Shown: positions 9,589 through 20,112 of the stretch, piece after piece
Layout of the letters: each line of letters starts with the position of its first letter
Position numbering within the stretch: position 1 is the stretch's first letter
Origin: Atlantibacter subterraneus
GTDB taxonomy: Bacteria; Pseudomonadota; Gammaproteobacteria; Enterobacterales; Enterobacteriaceae
DNA length: 64,000 nucleotides
Assembly (NCBI RefSeq): GCF_007570865.1
Contig: NZ_VLPS01000009.1
Coordinates: 248,001 to 312,000 of the forward strand
Direction of reading: 5' to 3'
The notes under the pieces: generated by a model
What the model was told of the DNA's origin: nothing
The model's database searches: none
Seen by the model: the letters and a program-made list of their open reading frames with translations, nothing else
Made by a program: the position numbers and the translations under genes

Positions 9589-10743
9589 ATGGATAAAGTA
9601 CGCTTTGGCATTATTGGAATCGGTAATATCGGTACCGTACATGCGCGCTATTTACTGGCGGGCGAAATAACGCAGGCTTGCCTTACCGCCGTCTGCGATA
9701 ACAATCCGGATAAACATGCCGCGATACGCCAACTGGTGGGTAATGACGTGCCCATTTTCAGCGAGGCGCAGGCGCTGCTGGAAAGCGGCCTGATCGATGC
9801 CGTTATTGTGGCGACGCCCCATTACGATCACCCCGCTTTATCGATGATGGCGATGCGCCGCGGCATCCACACGCTGTGCGAAAAACCGGCTGGGGTCTAT
9901 ACCGCGCAAGTGGAAGAGATGAATGCCTGCGCGCGCGAGTGCGATGTGGTGTTCGGCATCATGTACAACCAGCGGCCCAATCCGCTGTACCAGAAAGTCA
10001 AAGATCTGATCGACAGCGGCGAGTTAGGCGAAATCCGCCGATCAAACTGGATTATCACCAACTGGTATCGCTCACAAAGCTATTACAACTCCGGCGGCTG
10101 GCGCGCTACCTGGAAGGGCGAAGGCGGCGGCGTGTTGCTCAATCAGGATCCGCACCAGTTAGATCTCTGGCAGTGGCTGGTCGGCATGCCGGTGCGGTTG
10201 CGCGCATTCTGCCAGTTCGGCAAACACCGGCAAATCGAAGTGGAAGACGAAGTCACCGCCTACGCCGAGTACGCTAACGGCGCAACCGGCGTCTTTATTA
10301 CCACCGTCGCGGAAACGCCTGGCACCAACCGCCTGGAGATCGTTGGCGACCGGGGCAAAGTGGTGGTGGAAAACGGCACACTGCAATTCTGGCGGTTGCG
10401 CGAGTCGGAGCCAGCCTTTAACGCCCGTTGGGACCAGGGTTTCGGCGAACCGGAATGCTGGCAGGTCGACATTCCCACCGGTCCGGAGTGCAGCGATCAT
10501 CAGAAAATTACCGCCAATTTTGCCGCCGCCATCCTGCATCACACCCCGCTGATTGCGCCAGGGCTGGAGGGGATCCGCGGACTCACGCTCTCCAACGCCA
10601 TGCATCTTTCTACCTGGACTGACGACTGGGTAGCCCTCCCTTTCGATGCGCAACGCTATCTGGCGCTGCTACAGGCGCGTGTCGCCAGCTCGCAAGAAAA
10701 GCACGTGCAGAGCCGCACGCTCGACGCATCCGGCAGTTGGTAA
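9589..10743 (+). CDS. Gfo/Idh/MocA-family oxidoreductase 1, 384 aa
   Basis: An NAD(P)-dependent sugar or polyol dehydrogenase by fold. The N-terminal Rossmann motif is GIGNIG; the family lysine is in CEKPAG at residues 98-100. The catalytic His lies in NQDPHQLDLW, where Asn takes the place of the Asp found in the common D-x-x-x-H form. The start has AAAGGTG just upstream. It is first of six same-strand genes (oxidoreductases, symporter, hydrolase), so it probably oxidises or reduces the imported sugar, perhaps at C3 as some relatives do. That chemistry is inference; the substrate is unknown. Confidence 0.88.
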   Translation: MDKVRFGIIGIGNIGTVHARYLLAGEITQACLTAVCDNNPDKHAAIRQLVGNDVPIFSEAQALLESGLIDAVIVATPHYDHPALSMMAMRRGIHTLCEKPAGVYTAQVEEMNACARECDVVFGIMYNQRPNPLYQKVKDLIDSGELGEIRRSNWIITNWYRSQSYYNSGGWRATWKGEGGGVLLNQDPHQLDLWQWLVGMPVRLRAFCQFGKHRQIEVEDEVTAYAEYANGATGVFITTVAETPGTNRLEIVGDRGKVVVENGTLQFWRLRESEPAFNARWDQGFGEPECWQVDIPTGPECSDHQKITANFAAAILHHTPLIAPGLEGIRGLTLSNAMHLSTWTDDWVALPFDAQRYLALLQARVASSQEKHVQSRTLDASGSW

Positions 10744-10776
10744 ACCCGGGCACGCCGCGTTGTGCGTAACAGGCTA

Positions 10777-10806
10777 CTTCGCTTGCCAGGCCGATCGAAA
10801 GCGAAG
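10777..10806 (+). repeat. Inverted repeat between oxidoreductases 1 and 2
   Basis: CTTCGCTT (10777-10784) and AAGCGAAG (10799-10806) form a perfect eight-base stem with a 14-base loop in a 101-base gap. No T run follows, so it is more likely a processing or mRNA-stability element than a terminator. Confidence 0.45.
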
Positions 10807-10844
10807 CGACTCTCTCCACCATCCTTAGATAAGGAAATGAGCTT

Positions 10845-11912
10845 ATGAATCACACTGACGGAATGAATTATGCGCCCAAAGGCAAACCGCATCCGGTAGT
10901 AAAACCAGGCGAATTCATCTTTGCTGCCGCCGCCCTCGATCACGGTCATATTTACGGCATGTGCAACGGGTTGATTGAAGCAGGTGCCACGCTGAAATGG
11001 GTCTGGGACCCCGATCCGCTGAAGCGTGACGCTTTTATCAGGCAATACCCCCAGGTACAGATCGCCGACTCGCTGGAGATTATTTTAGCCGACAGCCAGG
11101 TGCGGCTGGTTGCGGGTGCTGGTGTGCCTTCGCAGCGTTGCGCGCTGGGATTAAAAGTGATGGCGGCAAATAAAGATTACTTTGTTGATAAAGCCCCGCT
11201 CACCACCCTGGATCAACTGGCCGACGCCAGAGCCATGGTCAAAAAAACCGGGCGCAAATATGCGGTCTATTACAGCGAACGTTTGCATGTCGAAAGCGCG
11301 GTATTCGCCGGGCAACTGGTAGAACAAGGCGCGATTGGCCAGGTTATCCAAACGATGGGAACCGGGCCGCACCGCGAGGGAAAAAATCGCCCGGCATGGT
11401 TTTACCGGCATCGTGAATTCGGCGGGCTGTTATGCGATATCGGCAGCCACCAAATCGAGCAGTTCCTGTTTTTTACCGGGAATACCGATGCGCGCATCAT
11501 CGCCAGCCAGACGCGGAACGTCGCCCATCCCCAGTATCCCGAGTTCGAGGATTATGGCGACGCGCTGCTGTGCGGTGAAAACGGTGCCAGAGGTTTTTTT
11601 CGCTGCGACTGGTTTACCCCTGACGGACTGCCAACCTGGGGAGATGGCCGACTGACGCTGTTAGGCACTCAGGGTTACATCGAAATCCGCAAATACATTG
11701 ATTTGACACACGATGAACAGGATGTGGTCTATCTGGTGAATCAGGATGGCGTGTTCCGCTACCCGGTGGCCGGTAAAGTCGGCTTTCCGTGGTTCGGCCA
11801 GTTTATTCTGGATTGCCTGAACCGGAGTGAAAACGCCATGACCCAGGCCCACGCTTTCAAAGCCGCTGAACTGTGCATTAAGGCGCAGATGCTGGCCAAT
11901 GCGGCGCACTAA
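10845..11912 (+). CDS. Gfo/Idh/MocA-family oxidoreductase 2 (divergent Rossmann motif), 355 aa
   Basis: The C-terminal domain has the classical catalytic pattern CDIGSHQIEQ, and the family lysine is Lys116 in VDKAPL (EKP replaced by DKA). The N terminus is unusual: where the Gly-rich dinucleotide motif is expected it reads LDHGHIYGMC. This marks a distinct subfamily from the other two oxidoreductases in the cluster, so it may act on a different intermediate. AAGGAAATGAGCTT precedes the ATG at 10845. The substrate is unknown. It is likely cotranscribed with its neighbours. Confidence 0.85.
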   Translation: MNHTDGMNYAPKGKPHPVVKPGEFIFAAAALDHGHIYGMCNGLIEAGATLKWVWDPDPLKRDAFIRQYPQVQIADSLEIILADSQVRLVAGAGVPSQRCALGLKVMAANKDYFVDKAPLTTLDQLADARAMVKKTGRKYAVYYSERLHVESAVFAGQLVEQGAIGQVIQTMGTGPHREGKNRPAWFYRHREFGGLLCDIGSHQIEQFLFFTGNTDARIIASQTRNVAHPQYPEFEDYGDALLCGENGARGFFRCDWFTPDGLPTWGDGRLTLLGTQGYIEIRKYIDLTHDEQDVVYLVNQDGVFRYPVAGKVGFPWFGQFILDCLNRSENAMTQAHAFKAAELCIKAQMLANAAH

Positions 11913-11921
11913 GGGGGCGTG

Positions 11922-12938
11922 ATGACAATCAATAGCGCCATTATCGGCTGCGGGGCCATTCATCACCGCCATGCGGCGGCTATCCACGCCCTGCCGGAAA
12001 CCACCCTCAGGGCCGTGGTGGATACCGATCCCGCGCGCGGGCGACAGTGGGCATCACAGTATGGTTGCCATGGTTATCAGGACTATCGCGAGATGCTGCG
12101 CGATCCGGCAATTGATGTGGTTCACATCTGCACCCCGCATTATCTGCATAAATCCATGATCATTGCCGCGCTGAAGGCCGGCAAACACGTATTCTGCGAA
12201 AAACCGATTGCCCTGAATACCCATGAAGCTGCAGAAATCGCCCAGGCCGCCGCCAGCGCCCGGGGGCGACTCGCCGTCTGCTATCAAAATCGTTACAACC
12301 CCACCAGCCAGGCGATGGCCGAGTCGCTGCGCCACTCCTCTTGCGGAAAAATGTTGAGTATCAAAGCGGCGCTGACCTGGTCGCGCTCAGAAACCTATTA
12401 CACCGCCAGCGGTTGGCGCGGGATCTTCAGCACCGAAGGCGGAAGTTTGTTAATCAATCAGGCAATTCACACTCTGGATTTGATCCAGTGGCTGGCGGGC
12501 GGTGTGGTCAGGGTTAAAGGCGTGACCGACAGCAGCTGGCTGGCAACGGCAATTGAAACGGAAGATAGCGCCATGGCGATGCTGGAACTGGCGAATGGCG
12601 CACGCGGCCTGTTTTACGCCACCAATTGCCACACCACCGATTCGCCGCTGGCGCTGGAGATTCATTGTGAACGGGGAACGCTGCAATTGCGGGATAACAC
12701 CCTGTGGCGCATTACCGATAAAGGCCGCGAACAGTTAGCCAGCGACAGCGTGCCGGAAGACACGAAAAGCTACTGGGGCAGCAGCCACCAGTTGGCTATC
12801 AGCGATTTCTACCAGGCGATCCAACACCCCGGCACCGCGCAGTATTGCAATGTCAAACAGGCCTGCCAGTCCTTACAACTCGTCGAGGCGATTTATCGAT
12901 CCTCGCAGTTACGGCAATGGATAACGGTTTCGGGTTAA
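11922..12938 (+). CDS. Gfo/Idh/MocA-family oxidoreductase 3, 338 aa
   Basis: It has the Rossmann motif IGCGAI, the EKP motif (residues 93-95, FCEKPIAL) and the His-containing motif LINQAIHTLDLIQW, again with Asn where many relatives have Asp. It resembles oxidoreductase 1 more than 2. AAGGGGG overlaps the end of the previous gene; a GTG at 11919 is an alternative start one codon earlier. The nine-base gap to oxidoreductase 2 implies coupled translation. Predicted to handle the same glycoside or its keto product; no specific reaction can be assigned. Confidence 0.87.
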   Translation: MTINSAIIGCGAIHHRHAAAIHALPETTLRAVVDTDPARGRQWASQYGCHGYQDYREMLRDPAIDVVHICTPHYLHKSMIIAALKAGKHVFCEKPIALNTHEAAEIAQAAASARGRLAVCYQNRYNPTSQAMAESLRHSSCGKMLSIKAALTWSRSETYYTASGWRGIFSTEGGSLLINQAIHTLDLIQWLAGGVVRVKGVTDSSWLATAIETEDSAMAMLELANGARGLFYATNCHTTDSPLALEIHCERGTLQLRDNTLWRITDKGREQLASDSVPEDTKSYWGSSHQLAISDFYQAIQHPGTAQYCNVKQACQSLQLVEAIYRSSQLRQWITVSG

Positions 12939-12993
12939 TTACCGGGCGCTGCCCGTCAGCGACAAATATGTTATCTCACCAGGGAATATGATT

Positions 12994-14541
12994 ATGGTCA
13001 AACCAACGGAACGCAGAGTTGGCTATGGGATTGCCATAGGCTATGGCGTCACCGATCTGTTCGGCGGCGGCGCTTTTGCCATTATTGGTTCATGGTTACT
13101 CTATTTTTACACCACGTATTGCGGATTAACGGTATTAGAAGCCGGTTCAATATTCGCTATCGCCAGAGTGATTGACGCATTATTAAGTCCCATCATGGGA
13201 TATATCACGGATAATTTCGGCGGCACCTGGCTCGGCAGGAAATTTGGCCGCCGCCGTTTCTTTTTATTGCTCAGTTCCCCCCTGATGCTGCTTTACGCCT
13301 TATTATGGGTGACCGGCATGAATTACGGTTATTATCTCGGCACCTATTTATCGATAGAATTACTGTCCGCCATGGTGCTGGTACCCTGGGAAACGCTGGC
13401 GGCGGAAATGACCAACCGCTATGAAGAGCGTAACCGGCTGTCAGGAATGCGGATGATCTGCTCGCAGCTCGGCGGGTTTCTGGCGGTATCGGTACCCGGC
13501 GTGATTATGCAATTTACCGGCAAGGATAATTCCCTGACCTATACGCTCAACGGCCTGATTTTCTCGATAGTGTTTTGTATCGCGGTGTTTATTACCTGGC
13601 GCTGTACCTGGGAGGCAAAAGATATTGAGCATCCCTCGTCGGCGCTGCCCTCTCCTGCCCGCCGCTCGGGTCTGCTCAACCATTTAAAATATCTGTTTCT
13701 CGATCTGCTCTCTTCATTTCGTATTCGCGCCTTTCGACTGCATATCATTATTTATATTTTTTCTTTCACCGCGATGGATGTTTTCGGCGCGGTCTTTGCC
13801 TGGTATGTGATTTATTGCCTGCATCAGGATGCCGCGTCAATTTCCGGTTGGTTAAGCGTCGCTGCGTTTGCCTCGGTACCCGGCACGTGGGGTTTTATGC
13901 AACTGTTGAATAAAACGGGCATGTCGCCCGCAGCGGCTTTACGCCTGGCCTATGGCTCGATTCTGGCGGTGCTCGTCTTTTTATTTGTGGTCTATTTCGC
14001 CGATATTACCGTACCCAGCCTGGCGTTCTCCGTGGTATTTATTGTGCTCGGCGCAGCCCGCGCCGGTCTTTATTATATTCCGTGGAATATTTACAGCTTT
14101 ATTCCCGATATTGATGAAATGGTCACGCAACAACGCCGGGAAGGCATATTTGCCGGCGTGATGGTATTAACCCGCAAAAGCACCGTGGCCCTCGCCATAT
14201 TACTGATCAGCATGGTTCTGGAAGCCAGCGGCTTTGTAAAAGGCAACGGCGTTCAGCCAGAAAGCGCGCTGCATGCGATTATCGGGTTAATGGTCTTCGC
14301 CACCGCCGCGCTGCTTATAGTGAGTTTTCTGGCTACCTGGCGCTTTGCGCTGAACCGCGATACCCATAAGTTGCTGATAAAAGAGATCGCCCGGCGGCGG
14401 ATGGGCGGCCAGCCCGGCGACTGCGATACCCAGACCCGATGGGTAATAAAACAGCTCACGGGCTATGAGTATGACCAGGTCTGGGGGGGTAACGTCACGC
14501 GTCGCCGCGCCGGAGAAATAACATTTTCTGATGTGCCATAA
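12994..14541 (+). CDS. GPH-family (glycoside-pentoside-hexuronide:cation) symporter, 515 aa
   Basis: A polytopic inner-membrane carrier of the MFS superfamily, MelB-like, with about twelve membrane segments. Typical GPH features are the acidic first segments (YGVTDLFGG), the RVIDALLSPIMGY stretch and the basic loop LGRKFGRRRFF. It would import a glycoside with Na+ or H+. Two starts are close; AGGGA at 12981 is better spaced for ATG 12994 than for 12988. The gene lies between the oxidoreductases and the hydrolase, strongly suggesting it brings in their substrate. The cytoplasmic C-terminal tail of ~60 residues is long and charged. Confidence 0.9.
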   Translation: MVKPTERRVGYGIAIGYGVTDLFGGGAFAIIGSWLLYFYTTYCGLTVLEAGSIFAIARVIDALLSPIMGYITDNFGGTWLGRKFGRRRFFLLLSSPLMLLYALLWVTGMNYGYYLGTYLSIELLSAMVLVPWETLAAEMTNRYEERNRLSGMRMICSQLGGFLAVSVPGVIMQFTGKDNSLTYTLNGLIFSIVFCIAVFITWRCTWEAKDIEHPSSALPSPARRSGLLNHLKYLFLDLLSSFRIRAFRLHIIIYIFSFTAMDVFGAVFAWYVIYCLHQDAASISGWLSVAAFASVPGTWGFMQLLNKTGMSPAAALRLAYGSILAVLVFLFVVYFADITVPSLAFSVVFIVLGAARAGLYYIPWNIYSFIPDIDEMVTQQRREGIFAGVMVLTRKSTVALAILLISMVLEASGFVKGNGVQPESALHAIIGLMVFATAALLIVSFLATWRFALNRDTHKLLIKEIARRRMGGQPGDCDTQTRWVIKQLTGYEYDQVWGGNVTRRRAGEITFSDVP

Positions 14542-14550
14542 GGACATCCC

Positions 14551-15612
14551 ATGAGCAAAAAATGGAGCGGTGAAAAGGCGCGCGCCTGGTATCAACAACA
14601 TCCCTGGGGATGCGGATTTAACTACCTGCCGCGTACGGCGGTGAACTGGACAGAGATGTGGCAGTCAGACACCTTTGACCTGACGACTATCGAACAGGAG
14701 CTTGGCTGGGCCAGAGAGTACGGCTACAACCAGTTGCGGACCAACCTTCCGCATATCATCTGGCTGAACGATCGCGACGGGTTAATTTACCGTATCGATC
14801 GGTTTCTACGCGTCGCCGACCGCTGCGGCATGCGGGTAGTGTTAACACTGCTGGATGACTGCGCATTTTCGGGGGATGAGCCCTTCGCCGGACCGCAAAA
14901 GCCGCCCATTCGCGGGCTACATAACAGCCAGGCGGCAGGCAGTCCAGGACGCGACCGGGTGGTCGACCCTGCCTGTTGGTCGGATATCGAGCGCTACATC
15001 AGCGATATTGTCGGCCACTTTGCCGCCGATACGCGGATTTTGCTGTGGGATCTTTACAACGAACCCGGCAACCGCGGGATATTTTGCCCTGACGGCGAAT
15101 ACCGCCAGTACGATGCAAAGCTGGAAATTTATGCATTAACGCTTATGAGCCACGCCTTTGGCTGGGCGCGCGCCCAAAACCCGTCGCAGCCATTGACGGT
15201 GGGTGCCTGGCATATCGAACCGGGAAGCGCCCCTTTTAGCCACCCTGTGGACCGCGTGGCGCTGCATCTTTCCGATGTGGTGAGCTATCACGCCTATGTC
15301 GATACCCCGACCCAGCTTGAGATCCTGACGGCGCTGTTGGCATTCAACCGTCCGGTGCTGTGCACCGAATGGCTGGCGCGGCATGTCGGCAGCGTGCTGG
15401 CGGAACAGTTGCCGCTGTTTAAAGCGTTGCGCGTCGGCGCATTTCACTGGGGGCTGGTGCAGGGGAAAACCCAGACCTGGCTCCCCTGGCCGGCAATCGC
15501 CAGCCGCCACGGCGATGATGCGCTCTGGTTTCACGACGTTTTGACGGCGCAAGGCCAGCCGTACAGCCGGGATGAGATGGAGAGAGTGCGGCGTTTGTGT
15601 CTGGCGGGATAA
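14551..15612 (+). CDS. Cytoplasmic clan-A (GH5-like) glycoside hydrolase, 353 aa
   Basis: A TIM-barrel retaining glycosidase by motif: the acid/base Glu171 in LYNEPGN and the nucleophile Glu273 in CTEWLAR are about 100 residues apart as in clan GH-A. The N terminus (WGCGFNYLPRTAVNW) resembles proteins often annotated as cellulase-family or xylanase-like hydrolases. There is no signal peptide, so it acts on an imported small glycoside rather than a polymer. The start is 9 bases after the symporter stop, with AAGGAC upstream. The exact GH family and substrate cannot be assigned by eye. Confidence 0.85.
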   Translation: MSKKWSGEKARAWYQQHPWGCGFNYLPRTAVNWTEMWQSDTFDLTTIEQELGWAREYGYNQLRTNLPHIIWLNDRDGLIYRIDRFLRVADRCGMRVVLTLLDDCAFSGDEPFAGPQKPPIRGLHNSQAAGSPGRDRVVDPACWSDIERYISDIVGHFAADTRILLWDLYNEPGNRGIFCPDGEYRQYDAKLEIYALTLMSHAFGWARAQNPSQPLTVGAWHIEPGSAPFSHPVDRVALHLSDVVSYHAYVDTPTQLEILTALLAFNRPVLCTEWLARHVGSVLAEQLPLFKALRVGAFHWGLVQGKTQTWLPWPAIASRHGDDALWFHDVLTAQGQPYSRDEMERVRRLCLAG

Positions 15613-15614
15613 GC

Positions 15615-15638
15615 AAACGGGGCGTTGCGCCCCGTTTT
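15615..15638. terminator. Terminator between convergent glycoside hydrolase and mipA
   Basis: A perfect ten-base stem AAACGGGGCG / CGCCCCGTTT with loop TTG, followed by T on the plus strand and flanked by A on the other side. It likely serves both genes. Confidence 0.9.
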
Positions 15639-15644
15639 CATTGA

Positions 15645-16391
15645 TCAGAAGCTGTAGGTGATCCCGGTAGAGAATACACCGCTCCAGTTTTGCCCCACCA
15701 TCGGGCTGTCGGTGACTTCGCTGTCCAGGCGGGTGTAGCGACCGGTGCCGTACACATTCCAGCTGTCGGTGAGTTTGTAGTTCACCGTCAGTTCCAGGTA
15801 CGGGTTCCAGCCGCTGTCCGGATCGTAGGTTTTCAGCCCGCTGCGGCGGGATTCAGACTTGCTGACGCCGTAGTAGTATTCATTATGGTTGTCGCTGGCC
15901 CACTGTGCGCCGATGCCCGGCGTCAGGGTCAGTGCCCCATTAGTGTAGCGGTACAGCCATGCCATATCCCACAGCACGCCGTTGCTGTTATCCAGGGTGT
16001 CCCCGGTCAGCGCGGTACGCAGGAAGCCATACTGGGTGTGGTGCACGTAAGAAAGACCGGCCATCAGCGTCGCTTTACGTTTGTCGAGCTGGCGCAGCTG
16101 GTTATTGTCGCTGTTTTTCGGTTTGAAATACTGCGGAGAGTAATAGGCCATCACCGACAGCTTGTCGGATTCGTCGTTCCACAGGTAGTAACCAGCGCCC
16201 AATGCACGGACCCAGACATTTTCGCCTTCATAGCCAATCACCGGGATCGGTAAAACATTGTTGTCGTATTGCTTATACGGGCCTTCCACATAACCCGCAC
16301 CCGCGCCCAGCGTCCAGGGCCCTTCGGCGTGAACAACCGATGCAGCAGAGGCCAACGCCATTCCCAATGCAAGAAGTTTGAATTTGGTCAC
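15645..16391 (-). CDS. mipA: MltA-interacting outer-membrane protein MipA (OmpV family), 248 aa
   Basis: The signal peptide ends in VVHA (about residue 22). The mature protein is a beta-barrel of the MipA/OmpV family that in E. coli scaffolds the transglycosylase MltA with PBP1b. Alternating aromatic strands and the C-terminal Phe (STGITYSF) support an outer-membrane barrel. Length matches E. coli MipA. It is divergent from yeaG across 426 bases. Confidence 0.95.
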   Translation of the reverse strand: MTKFKLLALGMALASAASVVHAEGPWTLGAGAGYVEGPYKQYDNNVLPIPVIGYEGENVWVRALGAGYYLWNDESDKLSVMAYYSPQYFKPKNSDNNQLRQLDKRKATLMAGLSYVHHTQYGFLRTALTGDTLDNSNGVLWDMAWLYRYTNGALTLTPGIGAQWASDNHNEYYYGVSKSESRRSGLKTYDPDSGWNPYLELTVNYKLTDSWNVYGTGRYTRLDSEVTDSPMVGQNWSGVFSTGITYSF

Positions 16392-16718
16392 AGTCCATTT
16401 CTTCCTTAATCAAATAATCAGCGCCACGAAGTGTAACCGTCTTTAACCATCACCCCAAATTTTTTACTTAAGTCTTACAAAGCAAACCATTTACCCTGGC
16501 GCGCTAACATGACGCCGGGTTTGCATTTTTATGGCGACGTGATGACACCCTGACAATCGCCTTGGGTAAAAAACGGGAAATTAAGGATGAGTGATTGATA
16601 TGTCATTGAAATTCGCAATTTGCTTCAGCAAGTTTTCTAAATGCCATCTACGCTTAATTTTGAGAAGGCAAATACCCTGACCGCAGTAGCGCAGTGCAAC
16701 GCGCGTTAACGCAAAAGT

Positions 16719-16734
16719 TGGCATAAGGGTTGCT
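16719..16734 (+). promoter_or_regulatory. Sigma-54 (RpoN) promoter of yeaG-yeaH
   Basis: TGGCATAAGGGTTGCT matches the -24/-12 consensus TGGCACG-N4-TTGCW with correct GG-to-GC spacing, about 84 bases before the yeaG start. E. coli yeaGH belongs to the nitrogen-stress (NtrC/RpoN) and RpoS responses, which agrees. I saw no unambiguous NtrC site upstream. The rest of 16392-16817 shows no gene or other convincing element. Confidence 0.8.
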
Positions 16735-16817
16735 GTATCAGAAATGTCTTCCGGGGGCCTCTACTACTCATATGAACGGCCCTTATCCTGTGCTAAAAAA
16801 CGAAAGGACGGCATGCC

Positions 16818-18752
16818 ATGAATATATTCGATCACTATCGCCAGCGTTATGAAGCTGCCAAGGACGAAGAGTTCACACTGCAGGAGTTTCTTGCTGTATG
16901 TAAGCAGGATCGCAGTGCCTATGCTAACGCGGCAGAACGGCTATTGACGGCCATTGGTGAGCCAGTGATGGTGGACACTGCCCAGGAGCCTCGGCTTTCC
17001 CGTCTCTTTTCGAATCGGGTGATATCCCGATATCCGGCATTTGAAGAGTTCTATGGTATGGAAGAAGCCATAGAGCAGATCGTCTCTTATTTAAAACACG
17101 CGGCCCAGGGGCTGGAAGAGAAGAAACAAATTCTCTATCTGCTGGGGCCGGTGGGCGGCGGTAAATCTTCACTGGCCGAGCGCCTGAAGTCTCTGATGCA
17201 GCGCGTACCGATTTATGTGCTGAGCGCCAACGGCGAACGCAGCCCGGTTAACGATCATCCGCTGTGCCTGTTCAACCCGCGTGAAGATGCCCAGATTCTG
17301 GAAAAAGAATACGGCATCCCGAACCGTTATCTCGGCACCATCATGTCGCCATGGGCGGCCAAACGGCTGCATGAATTTGGCGGTGACATCACCAAATTTA
17401 AAGTGGTGAAAGTATGGCCGTCGATCCTGGCGCAAATCGCCATCGCTAAAACCGAGCCGGGCGATGAAAACAACCAGGACATCTCCGCGCTGGTGGGTAA
17501 AGTGGATATCCGTAAACTGGAGCACCACGCGCAAAACGATCCGGACGCCTACGGTTATTCCGGCGCGCTGTGCCGCGCTAACCAGGGTATCATGGAATTC
17601 GTCGAGATGTTTAAAGCGCCGATTAAGGTGCTGCATCCGCTGCTGACCGCCACCCAGGAAGGTAACTATAACGGTACCGAAGGCATTTCTGCCCTGCCGT
17701 TTAACGGCATCATTCTGGCGCACTCTAACGAATCGGAATGGGTGCAGTTCCGTAACAACAAAAACAATGAGGCGTTCCTTGACCGTGTGTATATCGTCAA
17801 AGTGCCTTATTGCTTACGGATCTCCGAAGAGATCAAGATTTACGAAAAACTGCTTAACCACAGTGAGCTGACCCACGCGCCGTGCGCACCGGGTACTCTG
17901 GAAACCCTGGCCCGCTTCTCGATTCTCTCGCGCCTGAAAGAGCCGGAAAACTCCAGCATCTACTCAAAAATGCGCGTGTACGACGGGGAAAGCCTGAAAG
18001 ACACTGACCCGAAAGCCAAGTCTTATCAGGAATACCGCGACTATGCCGGTGTGGACGAAGGGATGAACGGGCTGTCGACGCGCTTCGCGTTTAAGATCCT
18101 GTCCCGGGTGTTCAACTTTGACCACGCTGAAGTGGCGGCTAACCCGGTTCACCTGTTCTACGTGCTGGAGCAGCAAATAGAGCGCGAGCAGTTCCCGCAG
18201 GATCAGGCGGAGCGCTACCTGGAGCACCTCAAAGGCTATCTGATCCCGAAATACGCGGAGTTCATCGGCAAAGAGATCCAGACCGCGTATCTGGAGTCCT
18301 ATTCGGAGTACGGGCAGAACATTTTCGACCGTTATGTCACCTACGCCGATTTCTGGATCCAGGATCAGGAGTACCGCGACCCGGATACCGGCCAGCTGTT
18401 TGACCGTGAATCCCTGAACGCAGAACTGGAGAAAATTGAAAAACCGGCGGGCATCAGCAACCCGAAAGATTTCCGTAACGAAATCGTCAACTTCGTGCTG
18501 CGCGCCCGGGCGCATAACAGCGGCCGTAACCCGAACTGGACCAGTTACGAGAAGCTGCGCACCGTGATCGAGAAGAAAATGTTCTCGAATACCGAGGAGC
18601 TGCTGCCGGTCATTTCGTTTAACGCCAAGACTTCAACCGACGAGCAGAAAAAGCACGACGATTTTGTCGATCGCATGATGGAAAAAGGATACACCCGCAA
18701 ACAGGTGCGCCTGCTGTGCGAATGGTATCTGCGGGTACGGAAATCCTCATAA
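16818..18752 (+). CDS. yeaG: PrkA-type serine protein kinase YeaG, 644 aa
   Basis: An AAA+ / PrkA-family kinase with exactly the E. coli YeaG length. The P-loop GPVGGGKS is at residues 110-117, within the N-terminal AAA domain; the C-terminal third is the PrkA kinase-like domain. In E. coli it contributes to survival of sustained nitrogen starvation and other stresses. It is followed 69 bases later by yeaH, with a stable hairpin between them, and preceded by a sigma-54-type promoter. The start has AAAGGACGG upstream. Confidence 0.96.
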   Translation: MNIFDHYRQRYEAAKDEEFTLQEFLAVCKQDRSAYANAAERLLTAIGEPVMVDTAQEPRLSRLFSNRVISRYPAFEEFYGMEEAIEQIVSYLKHAAQGLEEKKQILYLLGPVGGGKSSLAERLKSLMQRVPIYVLSANGERSPVNDHPLCLFNPREDAQILEKEYGIPNRYLGTIMSPWAAKRLHEFGGDITKFKVVKVWPSILAQIAIAKTEPGDENNQDISALVGKVDIRKLEHHAQNDPDAYGYSGALCRANQGIMEFVEMFKAPIKVLHPLLTATQEGNYNGTEGISALPFNGIILAHSNESEWVQFRNNKNNEAFLDRVYIVKVPYCLRISEEIKIYEKLLNHSELTHAPCAPGTLETLARFSILSRLKEPENSSIYSKMRVYDGESLKDTDPKAKSYQEYRDYAGVDEGMNGLSTRFAFKILSRVFNFDHAEVAANPVHLFYVLEQQIEREQFPQDQAERYLEHLKGYLIPKYAEFIGKEIQTAYLESYSEYGQNIFDRYVTYADFWIQDQEYRDPDTGQLFDRESLNAELEKIEKPAGISNPKDFRNEIVNFVLRARAHNSGRNPNWTSYEKLRTVIEKKMFSNTEELLPVISFNAKTSTDEQKKHDDFVDRMMEKGYTRKQVRLLCEWYLRVRKSS

Positions 18753-18764
18753 CGATAACGCTGA

Positions 18765-20105
<1,341 letters not shown>

Positions 20106-20112
20106 ACCGAAT

